NCBI GenBank assembly: GCA_003255025.1 | Contig: QANY01002785.1 | Coordinates: 1,334,043 to 1,398,042 of the forward strand | Source of the DNA: Datisca glomerata | Lineage: Eukaryota; Streptophyta; Magnoliopsida; Cucurbitales; Datiscaceae | DNA: 64,000 nt | Reading direction: 5' to 3' | In this document: positions 1-11,450 of the stretch, one piece after another | Layout: every line of letters begins with the position of its first letter | Numbering within the stretch: position 1 is the first letter of the stretch | Notes under the pieces: generated by a model | Database searches by the model: none | What the model saw: only the letters and a program-made list of their open reading frames with translations | What the model was told of the DNA's origin: nothing | Program-made: the position numbers and the translations under genes

Positions 1-2473
1 CGACGGAGTTAGAAAGGACTTTGCTAATCATAATAAGGTTGGTCTCACCTTCGTCCGGAGACTCGAACGATGAGATCGCTATTACTGACCACCCTCTCTG
101 TCTTTGTCAGTGATGTAAATCACCCAGGTCTAAGCGATCCGCAGTGTTCAATGATGTGATCCCAACCGCCCCACTCTAATGGTAGGAGAAAGGAAAATGC
201 TCGATCCATGGAGTCCGTCATCGAATCTCCCCATTGACAGATAGAGTTGAAGAATAAATTAGCGCTGGATTTCTTGTTTCGATTTTCAACTACTTCCGAG
301 AGGGTTTCATTATACGATACGAGAAGAATACATAGGTCTATAGTCTGTGTAAACCAAATCTTCTTTTGACATATACCTTTTATTGGAAATCTACAAAGTA
401 GCGAACCTGACTGCGGGAGCATACCTTTTTGAGTTTGAGATTCATTCTTGCATTCCAATCTAACTCTCTTTTCTGTCTGTCATTGGATTTCCACTACTTG
501 ACTTGCGACTTGAGCTAGCAGACTGAGCTTTAGCTTGAGCGAGAACGAAGGTAGACACCTCTTTCTTGGACTGAACTGCTTAAGCTGGAGCTTTGGACTC
601 GACCAGGTATTTAGTGCTTGCCCTATTGAGAGTCTCTTCCATTCTCTCCTTACCAGACAAATAGACAAATAGGAAATCCGATAGATAGATTATGGCTTCC
701 ACACTATCAGCAAGCTCCCACAGGTGATGAACTGCTTCTGACTTCTTCATTCAGTTTGTAGTCGTACCATGTATAGAGTGCAAAATTCATTTTCATGGGA
801 GTAGCTAGATTCAAGCAAGCATTCTAGCAAAATAATCCTTTGACAATGGGATCTGCCCAACACTAGGACTGAATGACTTTATACTGAGAGAGGAAAAGTA
901 GCATTCCAAGCTCTTTTTGAATCGGATATTGGATAGGCTAAGCTAGGTGTCGCTCACTTTCTCTACAGTTTTGCTGAACTTGTCAAGGCCCTTTGGGGAA
1001 TTTTTGAGACTGATAGATTATAGGAGAACACTTTCTAAGGCTGAAAGGGACGACATGGGTTAAGCATCTGACTCTGGACGTTCGAGCTCAAGTTATTTAA
1101 GAAGGGTCTTCCCCTACTAATAAATTTGGAATCCTTTTTACAAATGTCCTCCTCAGAGTGCCTTGTAACCCTACCTTTTTTCTGAATGGTACACTTTAAG
1201 ACGTTAAGAATGGAAGAGGAGAAGTCGTCGATTGATTGAAAGTGGATTGGATTGACGGCATTCATTAGTTGATTGACAATTTACTTCTCTTTTCTGATTG
1301 AGCGAGGTCCCTTTTGGGCTAAAAAGTCCCTTGAGTCATGGAATCCATTTTGTCTTGATTTAGGGGGAATAGGCGCATTGATTAGGTTACATGGTTCGCA
1401 AGAAGTTTCTTTTTTTCTTTATTTTCTTCTTTTACCATTCATATTAAAGTCATATGGAGAAGGCATATTTGACTAGGAAGCAAGCAAAGTGAGTCCCTCC
1501 ATACCAGCTAGCAGTCTCGTTTAGGGAGTTCCCTTCTTTACTGAGTAGGGTTCCCGGTGCCTATATGATTATTAAGGTAGGGTGTTACTGTACCAGTAGT
1601 GGAGTGGCTTGAATCAAATCATTTGTCTAGAGAGTAGCCGATAACCAAAGCTGACTATACTATAAACTCACTGTATAGGCAACTGGCCTTAGAGTGGTGT
1701 ATCGAACTACAAGACAGGAGTGATCCATAATCATTGACGAAGAGGAAGGCTTGGAAAGGGATCAAACATATTAAGGAGAAGCATTCACAAAGGCCAATAG
1801 CCGATAGCTGATGTCACTAGCCTAAACTTCTTTATCTACTTGATAGCTGATGGGAGTACGGCTTTCTTTAAGGAAGTGTCCCCTATGATAAACTCTTAGT
1901 AAAGAGTCATTGGATTCACTTTTTTCCGTAAGCTTAGAAGCAAAGTGCAGTCAATTCCTTTGAATATCTTCCATTGAAGAACACAGACTTCAAGACTGAA
2001 ACCTTCCCCTTTCCCGTTTCTATAATAATAAGGGTTCCAAACCTATCTTAATAATAAGAAGAAATGGGCTGCTAGTTGTAGCCCGCTAGTGCCCCTATAG
2101 AGTCAGGCTCTTCTTCTGCGTGACTCCATCCAAATCCTCCACTTGTTGGTTGGTGTTAAATTATTTTTATTGAGACTATGCGTTCAATTCCATTCTTCGT
2201 TTCCCTAGTCGTAGTATTCTTACTCAACCCAACATGCATTTTATAGTGCCATGCCGGGGCTATAGGCGCGCCGCAGTCACGCATTAGAGTAAGTTAGCCT
2301 TTCTTCACTATGTAAATAAAGGGCCGGAGAAAGTCCTAGACCCTAAAAAAAGAATGGATTAAGGTGATAGAATGTTATCAGGAGACGCTAGTCTTCGGAA
2401 TTCAAAAAAGAAAAGGCTCTTTTTTTTTCGTCAGCAGATTTCGCTCATCAAGTTCTTCTTTGATCTGCCACTC
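1..2473. other. Mitochondrial-style spacer, no recognised gene
   Basis: Several short open frames occur (for example 120-458 minus, 1035-1265 minus, 1273-1476 plus), but none resembles a protein I know. I see no clear tRNA or rRNA. The base composition and short purine-rich runs fit plant mitochondrial spacer. Confidence 0.4.
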
Positions 2474-3054
2474 TTAGAACACCACAATATTCGTCCTTTT
2501 AAGGTTAATGCTCTTAATGGTGAATCGATCATTCAATATCCTTTGACTGATGAGAGGACGGAATGGAAGAAAAGTAATGAAACCCGCGATGGCTACTGAA
2601 TAACCCCCTTTGACTTTCTCAATAATAAAGCCTTTGACCTTTGTATTCGTTCCCCAAATCTTGTTCAGTTCCATCCAAGCTCGGTTTTGTCCGAATCATC
2701 GTGGAAGAAGAAAAATTGGTTCACCAGCCACTACATATGTGGATCCCACCAAATCATTAAACCTAGCAGTTGCTCGCTCTTTGATCAGTGATTCGCCAGC
2801 CACTAGATCGATGGAGAATCTCTCCAAAATTTTCTCTTTGATCAGTGACTCACCAGCTACTACATCCAGGGATCCCACCTTATTCTCAAACCTGGCGGCT
2901 CATCTTGCATACAAATTCTGGGGGTCCCATGTCCTGCATCCACCCAAAACATTTCTTCCCTTAAGCATAAAACTTCAGATTGTAAGGTGTTTCCACTACA
3001 TAAGAAAAAATTTGAATTAGATCTTGAAAATGATTGACTCAAATAGATGCTCAT
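2474..3054 (-). pseudogene. rps1: Mitochondrial ribosomal protein S1, broken
   Basis: Read on the minus strand, this matches plant mitochondrial rps1 from its start (Met at 3054) to its natural stop (TAA at 2474-2476). Recognisable blocks are the SRSNSN segment near the N terminus, EMFWVDAG, the VAGESLIKE repeat, RFNDLVGST, NTKVKGFIIEKVKGGYSVAI (the S1-type RNA-binding part) and the C-terminal TNIVVF. A frameshift near 2870 separates the first about 65 codons from the rest. A TGA at about 2693-2695 stands where the gene should have an Arg codon, giving LLPR-stop-FGQNRAW; a CGA-to-TGA change explains it. The intact protein would be a component of the mitochondrial small ribosomal subunit. This copy cannot make it. 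Confidence 0.9.
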
Positions 3055-3131
3055 CATAAGCTTTTTTTCCCTCTTCTTCCTATTGATCAGAAGCATCCAG
3101 CAGCATCACTCCAGTAGAAAGAGTTAAGCTA

Positions 3132-3371
3132 CTAAGCTAAGCTACTGTTGGGAAACTCGGTTGAAGCGATTTCCGTTATCACCTCTCTAGGCTTCACAAT
3201 AGCACCCCCCATATAGAATGAAAAATTAGTCTTCTCCCCTCCATTGTAAGAAATCCGAAAGGAATTTAGAATTCTGAAGGATTTTTTGTTTTCGGAGGGG
3301 GCTCCGAGTCTTGTGTTGACAAAGATCAGGATCCTGCTGTGATCCTCGATCTCTTCTTGAATATTGATCAA
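3132..3371 (-). other. Unidentified 79-codon open frame in the NUMT
   Basis: A minus-strand frame of 79 codons lies just upstream of the rps1 remnant in mitochondrial-like DNA. I do not recognise the protein. It contains no clear membrane segment or metal-binding motif. It could be part of an unassigned mitochondrial frame or chance. Confidence 0.2.
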
Positions 3372-3714
3372 CGTTCTATCGATATTCAGGAATTTCCCAT
3401 GCGATTAAGTAAGAAATGTTGTATTCAGAACCTCATAAATCAAAGCCTTACTAGACTTGATAGGGGGCAAAGAGGAGCTGTGAAATCTATTCTCTTTTTT
3501 TCCTTTTAGTTCCAGAAGCATCCCTGCCATAAGAAACCTACGCAGTGATTCGTCGTAGGCTCCAAGTGTGGCTGCTCTTTAAAGTTCCTCGTAGACAAAC
3601 CTGACTACATCAGGTTCCTCCTCGTAGGACAAGTAATGGGCCAATAGGGAATCCTCAGAAGGAGTGGCCGCATAAGCTGTTGTTATCCCCCGTTTAAGGG
3701 ATAACCAAAAGACT

Positions 3715-3966
3715 AGGAAATATGGTCCGAAGAATCTCGATGGTAGTTCTGTGAACAATCCTTTACGGGATTGGATTTTTTTTATAGTGGAAATTCCATA
3801 AAGCGCGAACCAAAATCCGTAATACGAAAACCAAAATCAGAATGAGGAAGAAAAAGATATCGTGATGTAAGTCTATTATCTCATTCAGTTTGAAACTTAT
3901 GTCAAAGTTGGTAATTCTACTTTCTAAGAGAGTCGTTAGTTTCGCAGCTCTGGGAGAGAATTCCAT
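3715..3966 (-). pseudogene. Chimeric atp1-cox2 mitochondrial reading frame
   Basis: The frame starts at 3966 with [20 protein letters not shown], which is the N terminus of mitochondrial ATP synthase subunit alpha (atp1). After a short transitional stretch (residues about 22-30) it runs in frame into [20 protein letters not shown] and [13 protein letters not shown], the first membrane helix region of cytochrome oxidase subunit 2 (cox2). A TAA at about 3760-3762 ends the frame after 67 codons, where cox2 has CAA. The cox2 match continues past the stop, as RIVH and TTIEILRTIFPS, to about 3715 before homology ends. The layout, a housekeeping N terminus fused to a membrane segment, is like that of plant mitochondrial chimeric frames linked to cytoplasmic male sterility. 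Any such role here is inference, and this nuclear copy is probably inactive. Confidence 0.85.
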
Positions 3967-5199
3967 GATTCAAAAATGTGGTAGATTCAAGGGGCTTAAA
4001 AAAGACACTTATAAAGAGAAAACGAATTCCATGAATTAGGAGACCTAATCCCCAAACCCATCTCTCAGTAGCGAAAGCTACCTACCTCGTTTTGCTAAAG
4101 CTCTGCCAGTATAGCACGATGCTCTTTTTTTAGTGTCTTTCTCTATATTCGCTGAACACTTCCAATACCTCACTACACCGATTTCAAAGCTCGAATTTTT
4201 TCGCAGCTTTCGAGCCCCTTTCTTCTTATTAGTAAGATAGGGCGCTTGAGCGCTCCTGCGCGATACGGCTGAAAAGCCTTATCTTGCTTGCTCTTCTTTT
4301 TAAAGAAATTGCTTGAGTGAAAATCTGACCTTTAGCAATGGCATGAGTCTTTCTTAGTGCATTACCTTCAACAGCCCTTAAAGCATACGAGTGGCCCTAG
4401 CCTAGCTACTAAAGTTGCAAGATTGAAAAGTCTGAAGGACTAAGCTTCACCATATACGCAACTCGGTTTTGCGCTCGAATGACCCTAGTGAATGGAAAAG
4501 AAAGAAGGTCATTAGTCCTTGTAGTTAGAAAGAAGAAAGGAAAACAAGCTCTTTCACCCCCTAACTATAAAGCTTCTTGCGAGGAAGCCCTCCGTTACAC
4601 TAGCCTTAAGCTAATGGCGAACATAAGGAAGCATTAGTCTAGGCCTAGAGAGAAGAGAAGGATTAGTAAGAACAGAAAAGTGGTAAAGCCAAGGTGTTCT
4701 CCTGTCGTCAATCTTATTAGTCATTGTCTCCACTAGCTATAGGGCGAAGCAAGGCATTCAGCTAAGAGCAGCCAGCAGCAATTAGAGCATCCCGTTTGAA
4801 GGCTGAAGCTTTCAAAGATAAGGGAGGAACGATATTAGCTGTTTGTTGCTCTTCTTAGTGCCTTAACTGGTGTTCCCATTTAGGAGGAAGCGAGAAAGCT
4901 TCAAAAGGCTAGTCCAAAAGGGCTAGCTAAGACAAGGCAGCTAGGCTGAAGGCAAGGAAGGCTAGTCCGGCAACTGCTGGCTGTCGACGATGAGGAGTCA
5001 ACTAGCGTGCCAGCTTCTGAAAGATTATGATTTGAATAAATATTTCCTTCTAAGGCCAGTTCTTCAAGTTTTGGAGTTCCATTACATTAATGAATCCGGC
5101 TGGAAAGACCTACACCTACAACCCAGCTCACACCCATCTGTGAGCCGATCTTTAAATTGCTCTGAAAGAAGACCCCACCTTTTTCAGAAAAGATAGACA
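3967..5199. other. Mitochondrial-style spacer, no recognised gene
   Basis: Just upstream of the chimeric frame the sequence may be the atp1 leader. Beyond it I see purine-rich spacer with no coding match. A 68-codon frame at 4990-5196 precedes the Gypsy fragment and does not clearly belong to it. Confidence 0.35.
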
Positions 5200-6190
5200 C
5201 AAGGAATGAGGATTGCCAAAAGGCGTTTGACAAAGTGAATACATATCTATTCGATCCTCCCATCTTGGTACCACCAATGCCTGGTCGATCTCTCCTGATA
5301 TATCTGTTACTAACAAAAGCATCCGTGAGTTCTGTCCTTGGTTAGCACGATGAAAGGGGTAGGAAAGAAAGAGCCATATACGATCTCAGCAAGAAGCTCA
5401 CTGATTATGAGACAGACAAGGTAGACAGTTCTAGAAAAAAGCTGTTGTGCTCTTACATGGGCCTCGCAACGCCTACGCCACTACATGATGAACTATATGA
5501 CCATGTTGATTGCAAGGATGGACCCACTTCTCTCTTTTAAAAGACAGCCTTCACGGGCAATACAGCAAGGTGGCAGATGTGACTCTTAGAGTTCGATATT
5601 ATGTACGTCACCCAGAAACCCTAAATGAGTAAGGCAAGGAGCAGGCAATAGTAGACCACCTAAGGATCATCCCGTGCCTTACTATGAGCTTTATTTTATT
5701 ATTAAGGCAAGTGGATAAAGCTATTCTATTTGCGGTAGGTCAAGAAGAAGATGAAACTCCTCATGATTGGAAAATGTTCTTTGACGGTGCAGTAAATCAG
5801 AAAAAAAAATGGAGTTGGAGCAGCCCCTTTCTACATGCTATCTTAAAGCTCGCCAAAAGGAGCCCATATTCCCATAGCTGTCAATTTGAGGTTCTTTTGC
5901 AAAAACAATATCGTAGAATATTCTGCGTCTATCACAGGCGCTTCAAATAAGCGCCCTCGACTTGAGAATCAAGAAGATTGATGTATATGGAGATTAATAA
6001 TTTATCATCTTTCAGACAAATGGTGATTGGAAAACCAAGGATCAGAAGCTCATTCCCTACCAAAAGTCTCTGGAAGATATAAGCCTAAAGTTTAGATGGA
6101 TTACCTTCAATTATCTGTCGAGGACAAAGAATCAGTTTGCTGACACATTGGCCACACTAGCTTTCATGATCAGTAGAAGGTATTGATATC
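5200..6190 (+). pseudogene. Gypsy pol remnant with RT-linked RNase H and second RNase H (Tat/Ogre type)
   Basis: Across several frames one reads NEDCQKAFDKVNTYLFDPPI, then RKEKAIYDLSKKLTDYE-like and FDIMYVTQK blocks, the segment after reverse transcriptase plus RNase H. After a gap comes WKMFFDGAVNQ (about 5770), VYGD, DQKLIPYQKSLE, FNYLSRTKNQFADTLATLA (to about 6170), the dual or archaeal-type RNase H of the Tat/Ogre branch. Stops and frameshifts are frequent. It may have entered the mitochondrial genome before transfer, or inserted into the nuclear copy later; no LTRs or target duplication are visible to decide. Confidence 0.75.
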
Positions 6191-6199
6191 CGACCAATA

Positions 6200-7886
6200 G
6201 AGTCAACGAATCGGATTGAAATCAGTGTGAAGAAGAGTCATGCGAGGACTAATCAAGCACAACTAAAAAGTAGTCCACAAGGAAAGGAAGAAAGATCGTC
6301 AACGCTTCCAACGTCCGTAGGAACTAAGTAGGAAATGGGGTTGGAACTAGTGGACTCTGTAAGACCCTATTTCCTGTCTACCTCCCTGAATCCTTAGTTT
6401 TCAGTGTAGTAGAGACTGACGCTTTAGCCGCTTCATCTGAAGGAGGGCTTACAGAAGTACAACACCAGAAAGTGACCATAGGAAAATCAACATAAATGTA
6501 AGAAAAAGAGGAAACTGTACATCAAGCCCTGTATAGCAAGACAGAGAAAAGAAATGGTACCCCTTACTATTATTAAAATGGCCAGACGTACCTGGTTACA
6601 ATCAGATGTAGGAGAGAAGTTTGTTTAGGAGCCACCATATACATTTACTCTTGAGTTGATTTATGAGATTTGCGATCACTCTTTCCACCCGCCTCGCTGG
6701 TCCTCCCAATCCCTTGAGTATTCAAAGAAAATGGTTTGATCATTCAATGGATCAAGCAAGGTGTTGATTTATATTTTAAAATAAATGTCTTATTCGAAAG
6801 AACCAGAGTTAGCCGAGTAGCTCGAGCAGGATGAAAAGCTGAAAAATGGAAGACTGGGGAAAAAAGTCTGGAAAACCAGAAATGGAAGACCTAGCTCACA
6901 AGGCAAGATAGGACAAAACCCCACTTCGACTCACCAAGGAGAAGGTAAGTACTTTTATAACGTTTCTTCTGAAGTGATATAGATCAATCAATGCCTGTAC
7001 TGGGGGGCGTCAGCCCACGGGAAAACGTTTGCAAATGCGACCATAAATCAAACTAGATCGAAACATTCAACTGTCGACAGACAAAGCCGAATTGTTGATA
7101 ACAAACGAAGGATGGCCAGGCCCCGGTTCCTAGGGTTAGAGTATTCCCTATTATAAGCCTACTAAAACCATAACTAAACTAGTTGATTTTCTTTCGCTTA
7201 TTGGTCGGCCGGCTTTAAGCAACCTTCGCATTTCCTTTTAAGATCCCAAGTCTCCAAGTGGGCCCTCTTGGCCACCCGAGACCTTGGCTTTTTAGAGAAT
7301 CTTGCTCCTATGTCGTGGAACTTGTAGCTCGACAGTCCACCGAGTGGGTTTGTTTATCCTTATAGTTTAGAGTGTCTTCTTGGATAGTTATAGCGGCCTA
7401 TAGGCGCAAGATGTACCTTGTGGGGGGGGGGGGGGGGGNNNNNNNNNNNNGGCGGTCCCCTGGACATAGTCCTTTCAAGCAGTGGCCGTTTAGTCCATGG
7501 TCCATTAAATGGTCGGTGCAAGGCTAGAAATTTGAACACATTGATTCCGCTCGTTCCGTCCTTCGCGTCATGGGCCTTTCCCTCGGTGTGGTCATTACTC
7601 CATACTGTCGGGCAGCGAAGGTTACACTTGTTCACTAATTATGACGGTTCACCAGGGCCTCTTTCCTCCTCCCTTTTCTGCTCACTCTTAGGGGATCGGA
7701 CCCCTACAAAGGGGGAGGGCGTCGACTGAACATCTCAGCCATTGGCGAGAATTTCACCCGCATCCGATCCCTAATTCTTATTCACCTCGGATGATCATGT
7801 TGGGTGAATTGTGACCTCGTACGATCGTGTCGGGTGAGCAACAGCCGCTTCGTCCTAGTACTTACTTATGGGCTAACGAGTCACAC
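6200..7886. other. Unassigned NUMT-like stretch with a gap
   Basis: No gene recognised. A frame of about 100 codons (7418-7729, plus) runs through the N gap and a poly-G run, so its first part is unreliable; its remainder does not match a protein I know. The stretch next to nad5 (about 7740-7880) may be other mitochondrial spacer. Confidence 0.3.
7421..7450. other. Poly-G run next to an N gap
   Basis: A run of about 18 G is followed at once by 12 N. This is probably a sequencing or assembly break; the true sequence and length are unknown. Confidence 0.8.
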
Positions 7887-8960
7887 TTTGGCCAAGTATC
7901 CTACAAAAAGACTCTCGAGAGCTAGAAGTATTGAAAGAATGGCCATAGGAATGGGCGCATCATGACATCGTAAGATGTCTCACCCGAATGAATTAGTTGG
8001 TACTAGAAATGTTAGAAAAAGTGAACGAAAAGAGTAATAAGAAGTGAAAAGGACATAGACACTTCCCAACCAGAAAGCAAAGTTCCAACTGATGGTATAC
8101 TTAGTGTAAGTGAGCTCTAAGATCACATCTTTGGAATAAAATCCAGTTAGAAAAGGAAATCCAATTAGAGATAAGCTACCCATGAGCATCATGGCAAAGG
8201 TAAAAGGGAACGAGGCGGAAAACCCCCATCTTCCGTATATCTTGCTCATCCGACTTGGCATGAATCACTGAACCTGCACTCAGGAATAGTAATTCTTTGA
8301 AAAACACATGATTCATTAAGTGAAAGATGCTAACCGAATAGTTAGAGATGCTGCAAGAAAAGATCATATAGCCTAATTGACTACAAGTTGAAGAAGCTAT
8401 GACCCTCTTTAGATCATTCTGTAATATTCCAGTGGTTGCTGCAAGGAATGACCCTGTAGCTCCTCCTGAAGTAATAACAATCAATGTCGTAGGTGGGTAT
8501 TCAAATAAAGGGGAGCACCTTGCTATCATGAAAACGCCAGCTGTTACCATAGTAGCTGCATGAATCAAAGATGATACTTGAGTGGGACCCTCCATAGCAT
8601 CGGGTGACCAAGTATACGATCTATCTGTGCAGATTTCCCAACAGCACCAAAGAAGTAAAATACAAATAAGAGTTATTGCATTCAATCACATATTGCAAGA
8701 AATCAAAGAATTTCTGGGGGCACTAGCACGAGCAAAAATGGTTGAAAAGTCTACTGTTTGAAATAGAGTAAAACGACCCGAAATCCAAAAAGCTAATAAA
8801 AAATCACCTACTCGATTGACAGGCATAGCTTTTATAGCTGCTTTATCTGCCTGAAGTCGTATAAACCAGAAATGAATTAACAAATATGAAGCAAGACCTA
8901 CTCCCTCCCATCCCAGGAATAATTGAAGAGAGTTATCTCCATTGACGAAGACCTCCGAAC
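7887..8960 (-). pseudogene. nad5: nad5 exon 2 fragment (NADH dehydrogenase subunit 5)
   Basis: Minus-strand translation gives long matches to the antiporter-like core of mitochondrial complex I subunit 5: [16 protein letters not shown] at the upstream end, [84 protein letters not shown] and [14 protein letters not shown] near 7930. Both ends are cut inside exon 2, and the match stops after GYLAK at about 7887. Breaks: TGA for Arg after SCNM (about 8686); two small deletions nearby that together restore frame; a frameshift near 8240 after DIRKMG; TGA for Arg after NSFG (about 7977). It is a decayed DNA copy; no other nad5 exon was seen. Confidence 0.95.
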
Positions 8961-9074
8961 TGAGGGTTCGATCAGTAGAGGGGACGACTTTGCCTCCCCA
9001 GAAGAAAAAAAGCCTCGCTCTCTAGCCGACTGATCCCGTTGATCATATAACTGGAAGAGGATGCGATCAGAGTG

Positions 9075-9140
9075 GGAGAAACACCAGATAGATGAAGACT
9101 AGAAATTGCTGAATCAACTGCTCCTCCAGAATGGCCCCAG
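9075..9140 (-). pseudogene. cox1: Short cox1 fragment
   Basis: Within an 85-codon minus frame (8972-9229) the segment HSGGAVDSAISSLHLSGVS is unmistakably from cytochrome oxidase subunit 1, around the conserved SGGAVDLAI-SLHLSG block. The flanks on both sides are not cox1, so only some 60 bp are present. Such patches are common in recombining plant mitochondrial genomes. Confidence 0.8.
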
Positions 9141-10964
9141 AATCGGCTATAGAACTCCAGATCTATGAATAGTCGCAGGCAAGCACCTTTAACAAGCAAG
9201 TAGCTAGCTTCCACCTTACTTAACAGCAAGGCGCAAAAGCCTTCGCCTATAGCTTCTACTTCTACTTAGCATCCCAAATAAAGTACCCCTGCTTCCGGCT
9301 AGTACACAAGAAAGCTACTAAAGCTAGTAAGCTAGTATACACACATTTGCCCGATTGCTTTAAGAGAAGCTTTACCTCCTAGTTTCCACTTGTCCTATCC
9401 AAAATTATGGAACTCATTTGAAAAGTAGATTTTCTAGATCAGAACATGAACTTTGAGAATAGGGGCCAAAAGTGAACCACCTAGAATCGATCCATGACCG
9501 CTAAACAAAAGTAGTCCTTTACTAAGTAAGCTAGGGACCGTCTTTACCCGCCTCACCCGATCTTAGCTCAGACATGCCAACAACCAATATTGACTCATTT
9601 CCCTGGGACAACTAATCAAAACGAATACGGCTTGATTCCCTTATCTTTGAGAATACCCTTAGGACTCTATAAAGTCATTTAACAGCAGATAGACAGAATT
9701 TATGAAAACCCTCACACGAGAGCAAAAAATCTGGCTTTCATTAAGATAATTCGCCTATACAATAGAAGAGGGAGAGCAATCAACGCTATAGCTACTTTAG
9801 GACAATTCCCGCCTTAGGACCCCTACTGTGACAATAGCTACTACGCATCCTACATAAAAAAATGTTGTCGATGAAACAAACCTTTATCAAGCATATCACC
9901 ATGACCTGGTACAGAACCAATCTTCAATTTTCTTAAGTAGTAACAGATTAAGAAAAGCGTTCTAATAACAGTTACATAGCCCTTGAATGTCTTAGATAGA
10001 TGTAAGTGAAAGAAGGGTACTAAGTTACTGGGAATACGGCTACGTAGTTTACTTACTTGTTTGTACTCCCATATGAAATACTACTTGAAAGACCATATTC
10101 AACTCAAAGAAGAAGCAAGCTACCTAGTTCGTTTACCCTAACTACTTAAACGGATCAATCTCCCACTTCTCCTATGAACTACCATGCTCTAACTCCAGTT
10201 TACAGAAAGCTAAGCTTGCTTGTTTCACAGACACAGACCTTTTCCCCTAACAGTCGTAGCTCCGTCTGCCGGCTCATCTGTTTACCCGAGCTTGCTTATA
10301 CCGCTAGCAAGAAGCAATCATTACTTACAGTGAAAGAAGGCTACACAGTAGGCTAAGCGAAGCGAAGCAACTAGTTTACTTGCTTGAAAAGGTGCGGCTA
10401 GTCTGTTACTACTTAAGAAGTATGAGTTGAGTGGTGAGCTAAAGCAGGGTTGCGAAACTAGGAACGGAGTTGGCTTGTTAGAGCTAGGCTGTTGAGTTAT
10501 CTTTTCATTCTGACCAGGGGAGGGAAAGAGAATGGATCCATGGGTTCGGCGGAACGAAGATTGATGGTCGGATCCCTCTAGTTGCATTCCTTTGTTGAGA
10601 GTAGCATGTCTAGTATTCCTGGTGAAATTCAGACTGACTTTATACTCTCATTTGCGAGACTTCACTCCTCCGATCATCTTTAGGAATATGTTATTGCCAT
10701 CTCCGGTGCATCCATCCATAAAGCATGCCTCCCTCATCAGATTAGCTTGGCTACCCGGCTCTAGTAAGACTTGTAAGACTTCTTCCCGCGTGGAGCTAGC
10801 AGGGGCCTCCCATTCGGTATCAGGACTAAGAGCCCAGTCCAGGGACTGAAGGGGACTAATAAGACTGAATAGACCGACCCTTATCTTTTTCCCTCTCTCC
10901 CGCACCAGTATCGGTGGATGAACCACAACTGCTAGTGATGGGACGGAGAAAGAACTCCTCCCCG
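9141..10964. other. NUMT-like spacer, no recognised gene
   Basis: Purine-rich, mitochondrial-style DNA with short overlapping open frames on both strands (such as 10321-10587 minus and 10592-10849 plus). None has a recognisable domain, and no tRNA was identified. Confidence 0.35.
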
Positions 10965-11441
10965 TCAGATTGGTTTTCTTTCTCCAATTAGGAGAGGCTG
11001 ACAGGAAATCGTATCAGATGCAATTCCCCGCCCAGCCATCGGAGAGAGGAACTGTCCTAGCTGAGCTTTCACTCCTCGATTCAAGAATAACTTAAAGATA
11101 GGAGGAGAATAAGAGGTTAGCAACGTACGAAGATTTTCCAAGCGGGAGTCTAGGTTTTCCGAGCTAGCCCGAAAAATAGGCAAGCCCGTATACTGTATAA
11201 AGGTTGAGGTCAAATCCATTCTCCCCATGTGCTCTCGGGCATAACCGTTCGGGTATGCACGAAGAAGGCGAAGAGATCTGGATGTAACCTCAGTTAGAGA
11301 GACTAAGCTCGCGGAATCAAAGGATACACAATAAAAATAAAGCAAGCATGAGTACGTAAAGAAGTAAAACAAAAAGAAGAGAAATGCTCTGTTTCGTAAA
11401 TTTAAGTGTATTTGTAGGCTACAAAACAAGTTAAAAATCAA
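10965..11441 (-). other. Unidentified 158-codon open frame
   Basis: This is an uninterrupted minus frame at the right end of the mitochondrial-like tract. Its first 30-40 residues are rich in Phe, Leu and Tyr and could form one membrane segment. The rest is basic and soluble-looking (RSLRLLRAYPNGYAREHMGR, then SRLENLRTLLTSY). I do not recognise the family. It could be an unassigned mitochondrial frame. The lack of stops in DNA where its neighbours are broken is mildly notable. Confidence 0.3.
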
Positions 11442-11450
11442 GCTTCAAGT

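Larger units (their letters stand above)
1..11450. other. Nuclear tract of mitochondrial origin (NUMT), mosaic
   Basis: At least four plant mitochondrial genes can be recognised here in broken form: rps1, an atp1-cox2 chimera, nad5 exon 2 and a cox1 patch. They are scattered and separated by purine-rich spacer DNA of the kind seen in plant mitochondrial intergenic regions. The cox2 portion keeps genomic Arg (CGG) codons at two sites where Trp is the edited state, so the transfer was by DNA rather than by edited RNA. Stops and frameshifts in each gene argue against an organelle contig. The right limit is approximate; beyond about 11450 the sequence becomes AT-rich and nuclear-like. One continuous insertion or several joined pieces cannot be told apart by eye. 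Confidence 0.75.

Noticed and set aside
2610..3020. A 136-codon plus-strand open frame
   Set aside because: It lies opposite the rps1 remnant, whose minus-strand translation matches a known protein from start to stop; the plus frame is its shadow.
7418..7729. A 103-codon frame beginning with poly-Gly
   Set aside because: The start consists of a poly-G run and N bases at an assembly break, and the rest matches nothing I know.
1..11450. Mitochondrial tRNA or rRNA genes
   Set aside because: I looked for tRNA T-loop strings and conserved rRNA blocks and found nothing convincing. A covariance-model search for tRNA and rRNA would settle it.
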